Shown: positions 1 to 6,279 of the stretch, one piece after another
Layout of the letters: each line of letters begins with the position of its first letter
Numbering within the stretch: the stretch's first letter is position 1
Assembly: GCA_902472555.1 (NCBI GenBank)
Contig: CABROF010000072.1
Span: 1-12,781, forward strand
Source of the DNA: UMGS1851 sp900555605
Lineage (GTDB): Bacteria > Bacillota > Clostridia > UBA1212 > UBA1255
DNA length: 12,781 nucleotides
Direction of reading: 5' to 3'
The notes under the pieces: generated by a model
What the model saw: only the letters and a program-made list of their open reading frames with translations
The model's database searches: none
Told to the model about the DNA's origin: nothing
Translations under genes and position numbers: made by a program

Positions 1-111
1 CCAGGGCTGTGCCTGCTGCTGGGGGGCCTGCTGTTGCGTGACAGGGGTGCCGCAGCTTACACAGAATTTGCTGCCGTCCTCCAATACTTTACCGCAATTT
101 GTACATACCAT
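1..111 (-). CDS. Zinc-ribbon domain protein, N-terminal part (cut by window edge)
   Basis: Reading the minus strand from the ATG at 111-109 gives 37 codons that remain open to base 1. The peptide begins MVCTNCGKVLEDGSKFCVSCG, wait-free of any signal sequence: two CxxC knuckles (C3/C6 and C17/C20) spaced as in the short zinc-ribbon domains found at the N-terminus of many clostridial proteins. A Gln/Pro/Ala-rich linker follows (about residues 25-37). The start is supported by an AGGAAAGGA ribosome binding site about 10 bases upstream. In such proteins the ribbon is usually followed by membrane segments or a partner-binding domain, but that part lies outside the window, so no function can be given. 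A promoter candidate lies about 140 bases upstream on the same strand. Confidence 0.85.
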   Translation of the reverse strand, partial: MVCTNCGKVLEDGSKFCVSCGTPVTQQQAPQQQAQPW

Positions 112-140
112 GTAAATACATCCTTTCCTGTAACCGTTAT

Positions 141-160
141 CGTATCAGTATCAGTATACG
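141..160. repeat. Short inverted repeat in the leader of the zinc-ribbon gene
   Basis: CGTAT and ATACG arms flank a ten-base centre that repeats the word CAGTATCAGT-like twice (TATCAG in tandem). It lies 30 bases upstream of the zinc-ribbon start codon, inside the expected 5' leader. It may be a weak hairpin or a protein site; nothing more can be said. Confidence 0.35.
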
Positions 161-248
161 CAATATTTATGTAAAAAAGTATATTCATATCAAATACTGC
201 AGTCATACCCGGATTCGTTTATTCCTGCATAATAAACATGATAGAATA

Positions 249-277
249 ATTGTCACATAAATGACACACATTGTCAA
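249..277 (-). promoter_or_regulatory. Promoter candidate for the zinc-ribbon gene, overlapped by an inverted repeat
   Basis: On the minus strand a perfect TTGACA (277-272) is followed by 17 bases and GACAAT (254-249, four of six consensus bases). An alternative pairing is GTGACA (256-251), 16 bases, TATTAT (234-229). The symmetrical sequence TGTCA-N6-TGACA at 251-266 overlaps the first -10 box, as an operator would. The leader to the start codon at 111 would be roughly 110-130 bases. Confidence 0.5.
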
Positions 278-342
278 TCACAAATTTCGCGCATTGGGTG
301 CGTTTAGAATATCAGTATGGGCAAAGCAGTGAAAAAAAGACG

Positions 343-420
343 ATTTGCGGCTGCCGGGCATTGCTTGACATATCGATAAAAATAAGATATAAAATATGAG
401 AATTCGAGGCAGCCGGAAAT
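343..420. repeat. 13-bp imperfect inverted repeat flanking a promoter
   Basis: The word ATTTGCGGCTGCC (343-355) recurs in reverse complement at 408-420 with one mismatch (ATTTCCGGCTGCC). The eight-base core CGGCTGCC is perfect. The arms enclose the promoter at 365-393 and nothing else. The repeat is seen directly; whether it has a role (RNA hairpin, operator, or recombination site) is not known. Confidence 0.5.
365..393 (+). promoter_or_regulatory. Sigma-A type promoter for the SGNH hydrolase gene
   Basis: TTGACA (365-370), a 17-base spacer and TATAAA (388-393): six of six and five of six consensus bases at ideal spacing. Transcription would begin near 400, giving a leader of about 90 bases to the ATG at 493. 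It is the best promoter on the plus strand of this window. Confidence 0.8.
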
Positions 421-492
421 TTTGCTTTAGCTACATGTCCTGTTCATAACCGCCGCTGCCAATGCTTTATGCGCAGGGGAGGGCTCCTATTT

Positions 493-1632
493 ATGAATGA
501 TTGGGTGTTTGGCGAGGCCGCAGATTCGGAAACAAAAGTATCAGAAGGGAATTTTGTCACCGCGGGTAAAATTGCTGCGGAGCATATAAGACGCAGGGAA
601 AACGGTATTACATATCTGGATGTAACTTCAGCATACTTTCAGATCGGCGGAATTACACATCCCTCGAAAAACGGAAATGCATTTTACCGGCTTGATGTCA
701 CCCAAAAGGAGAAGTATTCGCCGGCAAATGCGGAACTTGCCAATTGTACGGCCGGCGCAACTGTCCGTTTTCGTACGGATGCATCTGTTCTGAAGTTTCA
801 TGCCTTGCTGCACCATGCTGTAACTGGTATGAATCATATTGCAAACAGAGGCGTTTTTGGGTTTGACATTTATACCGGGACGGGAACGAACCGGAGCTAT
901 TGCGGTAAGTCTATGCAGATCTTTACTGATTCACCGGAACAATGTGAAGAAGAACTCGTTCTCCCGGGCGGTTATCAAGAGATTCAGATCAACCTGCCGA
1001 TGTATGCTGGTGTCAGAGAACTCATAATCGGTCTGCCGGATTGTGCGCTGATCGGTCTGCCTACGGAAAGATGCTGTCTGCCGATTGCATTTTACGGCTC
1101 ATCCATTACACAGGGGGCATGCGCTTCACGTCCGGGAAATGTGTACAGTAATATTCTCTGCCGTGCGTTGAATACAGATAATCTAAATTTGGGATTTTCA
1201 GGCTCAGCGGTAGGCGAGCAGCCGGTGGCCGCATATATCGCGGCGCGTGAAATTTCTGCCTTTGTGATGGATTATGATTATAATGCATCAAATCCGGTGG
1301 TACTCCGAAATACGCATTATGATTTCTACAAGACCGTACGTGCGGCGCATCCTTCCATTCCGATTCTGCTGGTAACGCATCCGTATTATGCCCAAGAGAA
1401 TGCGGCGGACATGGAACGGAAAGCTGTCATCCAGGAAACATACCGCAGGGCGGCAGCGGATGGGGATCGGAATATTTATTATATAGATAGTGAGAACTTT
1501 TTTTTGCCGCAGATGCGGGATCTTTACACGGTGGATAATCTCCATCCGAATGATCTCGGACATTTCTTTATAGCACGCGCTATATTCCCGACACTGTATA
1601 ACGCACTGAAGGCCGGAGATTATTTCGTCTAA
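493..1632 (+). CDS. SGNH/GDSL-family hydrolase (esterase type), two domains
   Basis: 379 residues, no signal peptide or membrane segment, so predicted cytoplasmic. The N-terminal half (about residues 35-185) is a beta-rich domain containing GFDIY (123-127), a match to the GxDLY motif that names the N-terminal domain of this esterase class. The C-terminal half (about 195-375) has the SGNH blocks: GSSIT (202-206, nucleophile S204), GFSGS (234-238, oxyanion G237), DYDYN (260-264, N264) and DNLH (348-351, catalytic D348 and H351). All catalytic residues are present. Relatives remove acyl, usually acetyl, groups from carbohydrates; the substrate here is unknown. The ATG at 493 is preferred to the in-frame ATG at 469 because AGGGGAGG lies about ten bases before it and nothing similar precedes 469. 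The gene is alone in its transcription unit, with rho about 245 bp downstream having its own promoter. Confidence 0.88.
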   Translation: MNDWVFGEAADSETKVSEGNFVTAGKIAAEHIRRRENGITYLDVTSAYFQIGGITHPSKNGNAFYRLDVTQKEKYSPANAELANCTAGATVRFRTDASVLKFHALLHHAVTGMNHIANRGVFGFDIYTGTGTNRSYCGKSMQIFTDSPEQCEEELVLPGGYQEIQINLPMYAGVRELIIGLPDCALIGLPTERCCLPIAFYGSSITQGACASRPGNVYSNILCRALNTDNLNLGFSGSAVGEQPVAAYIAAREISAFVMDYDYNASNPVVLRNTHYDFYKTVRAAHPSIPILLVTHPYYAQENAADMERKAVIQETYRRAAADGDRNIYYIDSENFFLPQMRDLYTVDNLHPNDLGHFFIARAIFPTLYNALKAGDYFV

Positions 1633-1751
1633 AAATAAAAAAGATGTCTGCAAGCGGTATTTTGCTAAAGAATCCGGTCCTGTAGAAGAAATCTCTTACG
1701 GATCCCGAATCGGCCGGCGGATTTTGGGGCGTGTCGTGCCGCAGGCAGCTG

Positions 1752-1780
1752 TTGACATTTCTTTAAATTTCATGTACTCT
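1752..1780 (+). promoter_or_regulatory. Candidate promoter for rho
   Basis: Perfect TTGACA (1752-1757), 17 bases, then TACTCT (1775-1780), a poor -10 preceded by TG; TCTAAT at 1778-1783 is a better hexamer but at 20-base spacing. The leader to the rho start would be about 90 bases. Rho genes in other bacteria are autoregulated by premature termination in the leader; no specific element for this can be picked out here. The 1633-1751 stretch has no gene and no hairpin with a T-run, so how the upstream gene terminates is unclear. Confidence 0.5.
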
Positions 1781-1876
1781 AATAAAGTAGTTTCTTTGCA
1801 GCATTTCTCTGAAATTCTTTTTTCCTCATTATAAAATTAAATCATTTTTGAATCTTATGAATAGGCTGGTGTATTA

Positions 1877-3706
1877 ATGGATTTTGACGACATTCAAAAA
1901 AAGAAATTGAGTGATTTGCGCTATATTGCCAAAATGCTCGGTATTAAGGCTGTGACCGCTCATAATAAAGAAGAATTGATACAGCTGATTATGGACGCGG
2001 CAGGCAAGACAGGTCAGCCGTTCGCGCAGACGCCTGAAATCATCCAAAGCAACCCGAATTCCGTGACTGAAAAAACACAAACAGAGACCGCAGAAAATTC
2101 AGCGGAAACTCCGGCTCCATCTGAAAAAAAAACGCGAAGGGAACGGCAGAATACAGAAAATCATCAGAATAAGAGACGCATCAGAAACGCGTCACAGAAT
2201 AAAACGGAGACACATACTGCCGAAGCTGCAGACCAGACTGCCCAAAACAGCGAAAGCAGCGGTTCAACGGCGGAGCGGAGCCAGAAACAGCACGGCCGGA
2301 CCAGAAAAACAAACATTTCCCATTACAATCATAAAAGTCATAAAGCGGAGACTGCAGCAGCCGATCTTTCAGCTGTAAAGGCCCAGGGGGCAGCAGCAGC
2401 TTCGGAACCGGGATGTGAAACAGGCGCCGCTGCTGCAGCGCTGCCCTCAGAGGAAAGGGCGGGAGAAGAGCCTGCTGCTGCGATGGAGATCTGTGAACCC
2501 GAATCTCCCGAGCTGCCGGCAGATTCGCCGATGCAGGAAGTAAAGGCAGAGCGGGGAAAAACAAAATATTATGAAAACGGAGATGAGGTAGAGGGCCTGC
2601 TGGAGGTGCTGCCGGATAATTATGGTTTTATCCGCGTAGGCAGATATTTTTCCAGCAATAAAGATGTCTATGTTCCGCCTGTACTGATCCGCCGATTTAA
2701 TTTAAAAACAGGAGACTATATTAAGGGCCGCAGCCGTTCACAGCGGGATAATGAAAAGTATCAGGCCCTTTTCTATGTGGCTTCCGTGAATGAAGATTCT
2801 CCTGAATCTGCACAGCGACGTAAACCCTTTGAATCTCTTGTTCCGATTTATCCGGATGAGAAAATCAGACTGGAGACGGATCCGAAAGAGCTGTCTACCC
2901 GTATCATTGACATTATAGCGCCTATCGGCAAGGGGCAGCGCGGCATGATCGTGTCACCCCCAAAGGCAGGAAAGACCGTTTTACTGAAAAAGATCGCCAA
3001 CAGTATTTCTCAGAATTACCCGGATATCAAATTGATTGTACTGCTGATCGACGAGCGTCCGGAGGAAGTGACCGATATGCGTGAGTCTGTAAAGGGCGAG
3101 GTGATCTCTTCAACCTTTGATGAGCTGCCGGAAAAACATATCCGTGTAGCGGAGATGGTTTTTGAACGTGCACAGCGGCTTGTAGAGCACGGAAACGATG
3201 TCGTGATTCTGATGGACAGTCTGACGCGTTTGGCCCGTGCGTATAATATTACGATTCCGCCTACAGGACGTTCTTTGTCAGGCGGACTGGACCCCGGTGC
3301 GCTGTATAAGCCGAAACGTTTTTTCGGTGCGGCCCGGAATATCCGCGGCGGCGGCAGTCTTACAATCGTAGCGACAGCCCTAATTGACACGGGAAGCCGG
3401 ATGGATGATGTGATCTTTGAGGAGTTCAAGGGCACGGGCAATATGGAACTGCATTTAGATCGGAAGCTTTCGGAAAAACGTGTATTCCCGGCAATTGATA
3501 TTAATAAATCGGGAACGCGGAAGGAAGAGCTGCTGCTGTCTGAAAAAGAATTAAACAGCGTGTTTGCCATTCGTCGTGCAATGTCCAATTTAGGAACTGC
3601 GGATGTGACGGAAATCATTGTAAACAAATTAATAAAGACAAAGACAAATGAAGAATTTATCGGTACGATCAATCTTCCTCAGGATCTGAAGGGGCTGAGC
3701 GGCTGA
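1877..3706 (+). CDS. rho: Transcription termination factor Rho with long N-terminal insert
   Basis: 609 residues against 419 in E. coli. Rho is the hexameric RNA-dependent ATPase/helicase that releases transcripts from RNA polymerase. Domains: Rho N-terminal helical domain (1-44), a low-complexity insert (about 46-228), the cold-shock-like primary RNA-binding domain (about 232-305, with GLLEVLPDNYGFIR and DVYVPP) and the ATPase core (about 320-609). Core motifs are complete: Walker A SPPKAGKT (360-367), catalytic Glu in LLIDERPEEVTDM (E393), Walker B VVILMDS (442-448), Q/R-loop region through RFFGAARN (481-488) and EEFKGTGNMELH (515-526). The insert is basic and Asn/Gln/Arg-rich in its first half (about 84-155) and Ala/Glu-rich and acidic in its second (about 156-226). 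The start has only a weak ribosome binding site (AGGCTGGTG region). The downstream deacetylase gene follows after 22 bp. The usual Firmicute neighbour rpmE is absent. Confidence 0.98.
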   Translation: MDFDDIQKKKLSDLRYIAKMLGIKAVTAHNKEELIQLIMDAAGKTGQPFAQTPEIIQSNPNSVTEKTQTETAENSAETPAPSEKKTRRERQNTENHQNKRRIRNASQNKTETHTAEAADQTAQNSESSGSTAERSQKQHGRTRKTNISHYNHKSHKAETAAADLSAVKAQGAAAASEPGCETGAAAAALPSEERAGEEPAAAMEICEPESPELPADSPMQEVKAERGKTKYYENGDEVEGLLEVLPDNYGFIRVGRYFSSNKDVYVPPVLIRRFNLKTGDYIKGRSRSQRDNEKYQALFYVASVNEDSPESAQRRKPFESLVPIYPDEKIRLETDPKELSTRIIDIIAPIGKGQRGMIVSPPKAGKTVLLKKIANSISQNYPDIKLIVLLIDERPEEVTDMRESVKGEVISSTFDELPEKHIRVAEMVFERAQRLVEHGNDVVILMDSLTRLARAYNITIPPTGRSLSGGLDPGALYKPKRFFGAARNIRGGGSLTIVATALIDTGSRMDDVIFEEFKGTGNMELHLDRKLSEKRVFPAIDINKSGTRKEELLLSEKELNSVFAIRRAMSNLGTADVTEIIVNKLIKTKTNEEFIGTINLPQDLKGLSG

Positions 3707-3728
3707 TCGTGACGGAGGCGCATGAAAT

Positions 3729-5267
3729 ATGGACAGGCCAAAACATAAAATTTGTGCGTTATTTGCACTTGCTGTCGTGCTTTTTTTGATTTGCGGGTGG
3801 TCTCTGCCCACCGGAGGTGCCGGCGCTGCCTCCGGTGTAAGCGTACAGGAAAATATCACTGCTGCCCAGGATCTCACCAAACAGGAGGGGGTCAGGATTT
3901 CAGTAACGGATATGCAGGGAAATGAGAAAGAAGACCTGAAGCAAAATCTAATAGATCGTGACCGTTATTCTGCCTCCAAATTCAGCAGCGGAGACCGGAT
4001 TGTGATAAATATCGCTGAAGGAAAAGCCGTAGGGCTGTATTTGATATGGGATAAGATTCCCGGGGAGTGGTATCTGCATACAGCAGATCAGATGATCCCC
4101 TGCGGTACGGAAGGGTATCTGCATGAATATATTGTGCTGCCGGAGCAATGCGGCTCTCTCTCCATTGTAATTCCGACGACAGTATCTATCTGCGAATTGT
4201 ATCTTTTTTCCGGGGGGCTTCTTCCGGATTGGGTGCAGGTATGGCAGGGGGCCTATGAGCAGGCGGATATTTTGCTGCTGCCGACTCATACGGATGACGA
4301 ACATCTCTTTTTTGCCGGGATTTTGCCTTATTATGCCGGCGAAGTGGGGGCGCGCGTCCAGGTTGTTTACATGACCCATCATTTTGACACGCAGGAACGG
4401 CCCCATGAACAGCTGGACGGCTTGTGGACGGTGGGCGTCCGTCATTATCCGGTTATTTCTGAATATGCAGATGATGCAGGGTCCTACGGCGATCGATCCA
4501 TGGATCCGGATCAGGTCCTGCGCAATGCTTTTGCAATTTACGACAGAGAGACGGTCACTGCCTTTCAGGTTGAAATGCTCAGGCGATTTCGGCCGCTGGT
4601 AGTAATCGGCCACGACGTGAACGGGGAATACGGTCACGGCGCGCATCGTGTCAATACGATCACGCTGCAGGATGCACTGCTTTGCAGCGGCGATCCGAAG
4701 AAATATCCCGGGTCTGCGGAACGGTACGGTGTATGGGATGTCCCGAAGACCTATCTGCATTTATGGGAGGAAAATCCCATTGTCATGAATTGGGATGTGC
4801 CGCTCGCACATTTCGGAGGTCTTACCGCTTTCGAGGTATCTCAGCGCGGCTACGCCTGCCATGACTCTCAGCAGTGGACCTGGTTTACAAAGTGGATCAA
4901 GGGCACGGATGAAAATCCGATTACAAAGGCTTCACAAATCAGTACATACAGTCCGTGCCGATACGGTCTGTATCGATCTTTGGTAGGACCGGATACCGGA
5001 AAGCAGGATTTTCTGGAAAATATTACGCGATATGCGGATCCGACGCCTTCTCCGGCAGAAACGCCGGCTCTGCAGTCTCCCGGACCTTCCGCACCGGTCT
5101 CGCCGAGTCCGTCTGACCGTGTTGTGTCAACAGCTGTCAACGGCACGCCTGCTGCTTCCGATTCATCTGCTTCCAAGATTTCTGTGAGCATTCTGCTGCT
5201 GATCGGAGCTGGGGTTATCTGCATTGTTTTGCTGAGCGCTATCATTGTCAGAAACAGGAGGGGATAG
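3729..5267 (+). CDS. Secreted, membrane-anchored PIG-L/LmbE-family deacetylase
   Basis: 512 residues. Residues 8-28 form a signal peptide. Residues about 35-170 look like a beta-sandwich module (discoidin-like by pattern, unproven). The PIG-L domain (about 178-420) has the metal motif HTDDE (187-191; family form HPDDE) and NGEYGHGAHR (298-307), whose H303 and H306 match the catalytic and metal-binding histidines of MshB-type enzymes. A Pro/Ser/Thr-rich linker (about 437-482) leads to a membrane helix (485-507) and a short basic tail RNRRG, with no LPxTG motif. The catalytic domain is thus expected outside the membrane. Family members remove N-acetyl groups from N-acetylglucosamine-like substrates; this one's substrate is unknown. 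GGAGG at 3714-3718 lies ten bases before the ATG at 3729; the nearer ATG at 3722 is in another frame. It is 22 bp after rho and probably cotranscribed, ending at the hairpin at 5351-5400. Confidence 0.9.
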   Translation: MDRPKHKICALFALAVVLFLICGWSLPTGGAGAASGVSVQENITAAQDLTKQEGVRISVTDMQGNEKEDLKQNLIDRDRYSASKFSSGDRIVINIAEGKAVGLYLIWDKIPGEWYLHTADQMIPCGTEGYLHEYIVLPEQCGSLSIVIPTTVSICELYLFSGGLLPDWVQVWQGAYEQADILLLPTHTDDEHLFFAGILPYYAGEVGARVQVVYMTHHFDTQERPHEQLDGLWTVGVRHYPVISEYADDAGSYGDRSMDPDQVLRNAFAIYDRETVTAFQVEMLRRFRPLVVIGHDVNGEYGHGAHRVNTITLQDALLCSGDPKKYPGSAERYGVWDVPKTYLHLWEENPIVMNWDVPLAHFGGLTAFEVSQRGYACHDSQQWTWFTKWIKGTDENPITKASQISTYSPCRYGLYRSLVGPDTGKQDFLENITRYADPTPSPAETPALQSPGPSAPVSPSPSDRVVSTAVNGTPAASDSSASKISVSILLLIGAGVICIVLLSAIIVRNRRG

Positions 5268-5350
5268 CTTGCTCCGGAGGGCGGGAGGTCCGAGTGCGGC
5301 AGTATAACAATCAGCGCCGAAACATTCATGAATTGAGAAATCTTTCAAAA

Positions 5351-5400
5351 ATCAAATAAAAAACAGCCTTCTGCTGCCGGAAGACTGTTTTTTATTTGAT
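5351..5400. terminator. Bidirectional terminator between the deacetylase and tRNA-Glu
   Basis: Arms of 21 bases (5351-5371 and 5380-5400) match at 20 positions around an eight-base loop. The G/C-rich inner part (ACAGCCTTC / GAAGACTGT) is flanked by A-runs on one side and T-runs on the other, so the RNA of either strand forms a hairpin followed by U residues. The one mismatch is A-C on the plus transcript but G-U on the minus transcript, so it favours the tRNA side. It starts two bases after the CCA end of tRNA-Glu. Confidence 0.92.
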
Positions 5401-5401
5401 T

Positions 5402-5476
5402 TGGTGACCCCTACGGGAATCGAACCCGTGTCGCCGCCGTGAAAGGGCGATGTCTTAACCTCTTGACCAAGGGGCC
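5402..5476 (-). tRNA. tRNA-Glu (anticodon UUC)
   Basis: The minus strand begins GGCCCCTTGGTCAAGAGG and ends with an encoded CCA (5404-5402). The acceptor stem pairs GGCCCCT with AGGGGTC, including the G2-U71 pair also present in Bacillus tRNA-Glu. The anticodon loop is CTTTCAC, giving UUC. The D and T arms (ACGGG/CCCGT around TTCGATT) are complete. It is the second gene of a two-tRNA transcript, three bases after tRNA-Met. Confidence 0.97.
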
Positions 5477-5479
5477 ATA

Positions 5480-5556
5480 TGGTAGCGGCAGTGGGATTTG
5501 AACCTACGACCTGCCGGGTATGAACCGGACGCTCTGGCCAACTGAGCTATGCCGCC
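5480..5556 (-). tRNA. tRNA-Met (anticodon CAU), elongator type
   Basis: The minus strand begins GGCGGCATAGCTCAGTTGG and ends with an encoded CCA (5482-5480). The anticodon loop is TTCATAC. The overall sequence follows Bacillus elongator tRNA-Met (same G1-U72 pair, GAGCGT before the anticodon stem and AGGTCG after it) rather than the initiator or the lysidine-type tRNA-Ile, which is the other possible identity of a CAU anticodon. Two stem positions do not pair as read: U27-C43 in the anticodon stem and A51-C63 in the T stem. Confidence 0.93.
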
Positions 5557-5575
5557 AAGTGCAACTCGCCAAACG

Positions 5576-5587
5576 ACCGCGTGTACA
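5576..5587 (-). other. Leader motif shared with tRNA-Gln
   Basis: The minus strand reads TGTACACGCGGT, 19 bases before the mature 5' end of tRNA-Met. The tRNA-Gln leader has TGTACACGAGGT (12520-12509), 17 bases before its mature end: 11 of 12 bases identical. The function is unknown; a processing or regulatory signal is possible. Confidence 0.5.
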
Positions 5588-5607
5588 TTCGGCAAGAACG
5601 CTTTGCT

Positions 5608-5635
5608 ATTATATCATAGAAAAGCAGGATGTCAA
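5608..5635 (-). promoter_or_regulatory. Strong promoter of the tRNA-Met/tRNA-Glu unit
   Basis: Minus strand: TTGACA (5635-5630), 16-base spacer and TATAAT (5613-5608), preceded by TGA, so the extended TGnTATAAT form is complete. An A/T tract (AAAATTTTTTA on the minus strand, 5657-5647) sits upstream where an UP element for RNA polymerase alpha would be. The leader is about 45 bases and contains the motif described at 5576-5587. Confidence 0.93.
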
Positions 5636-5649
5636 TATCTGAATTTAAA

Positions 5650-5800
5650 AAATTTTCAATTTTGTTATATGAAAAAGTAAAAGCAACAGAAGTGTTGCGT
5701 TTAGAACTTCGCAGGGAGAGAGAGGGCAGTTTTGGTGGGAGACGGAGGGTTGCGTTTACTTTTTTAACTAACCGAATTTTCAATTTTCGGGTATGAAAGA
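5650..5800. repeat. MITE-like repeat element upstream of the tRNA-Met promoter
   Basis: A 95-bp core (5671-5765) has imperfect terminal inverted repeats: GAAAAAGTAAAAGCAAC (5671-5687) and the reverse complement of AAAAAAGTAAACGCAAC (5749-5765), 15 of 17 matching. A further inverted copy lies inside (GTTGCGTTTA, about 5694-5703). The core is flanked by 27-bp imperfect direct repeats at 5650-5676 and 5774-5800, each with AATTTTCAATTTT followed by ATGAAA at the same offset. The right end plus TAACTAACC (5748-5773, minus strand) matches 24 of 26 bases of 12589-12614 near tRNA-Gln. No coding sequence is convincing inside it. Confidence 0.7.
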
Positions 5801-6279
5801 TAATATCCCGGGCTTGTCTCAGATGATGGTTTTTGAGGCTGCCCGGCAATATTTTGGGGCAGCCTTAATAAGCAAGATTGTTCAGATATAAAATGCGGTG
5901 GTCTAATCAGATTTGGTTTCCCCGGCGTGTTTGGCGGTTCCGAGGGAGGTGCAGAGGAGGCTGCCTCAGCTGTACTGTCCGCCGTATCTGCGGCAGCAGC
6001 CGGCAATATCTGCGATTTCCTTTCGGACTCTGCAACAAAGCGGAACTGGAAGGATCAGAAATGCCTCCGTAGATAAATTATGCAGCAGGCCCTGTCCCGT
6101 GTGCATAGCGGCTGCGGCAGAAAAGGAATGGAAAGGGCCGAGGACTGTTTTTACATTTTCCGCTTGCATACCGGACTGCGTCGTGATAAGATAGCCAAAG
6201 ACATCGAACCATCAGGCTCGGTGCTGAAAAATAATTTTGCGTTGTATCTTTACAGAACAACAGCAGGAGGTAATTTCAT
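5801..6279 (+). other. 479-bp region without a convincing gene, leader side of the ECF gene
   Basis: GC content is like that of the neighbouring genes, but no reading frame has both a start with a ribosome binding site and a recognisable product. A frame open from 5837 to 6076 encodes a Gly/Ala/Ser-rich peptide ending CLRR but has no ATG, GTG or TTG start. Visible structure: a nine-bp hairpin AGGCTGCCC / GGGCAGCCT (5836-5844 and 5857-5865) without a T-run, and GGCCCT / AGGGCC arms (about 6089-6094 and 6133-6138). None of the conserved cores of TPP, FMN, cobalamin or T-box leaders was found. It could be a long leader, an unknown RNA, or the remains of a lost gene. Confidence 0.5.
6164..6192 (+). 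promoter_or_regulatory. Weak promoter candidate for the ECF S-component gene
   Basis: TTGCAT (6164-6169), 17-base spacer and TAAGAT (6187-6192), preceded by TGA as in an extended -10. The same TTGCAT word serves as -35 in the candidate promoters of the TetR operon and coaX, which gives it some extra weight. The leader would be about 80 bases. Confidence 0.4.

Noticed and set aside
469..492. Upstream ATG as start of the SGNH hydrolase
   Set aside because: There is no ribosome binding site before 469, whereas the ATG at 493 has AGGGGAGG at a good distance.
3016..3672. 218-codon frame opposite rho
   Set aside because: It is an antisense shadow of the conserved Rho ATPase core, with no ribosome binding site or recognisable domain.
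3948..4760. 270-codon frame opposite the deacetylase gene
   Set aside because: It is antisense to the catalytic domain with HTDDE and GHGAHR motifs; the product has no recognisable features.
5764..6006. Minus-strand 80-codon frame rich in Ala, Pro and Ser
   Set aside because: It starts within the unexplained region and runs into the repeat element, and no family or ribosome binding site could be seen.
5801..6279. Known riboswitch (TPP, FMN, cobalamin) or T-box leader
   Set aside because: The conserved core words of these RNAs were not found, although the position upstream of a vitamin transporter invites the idea.
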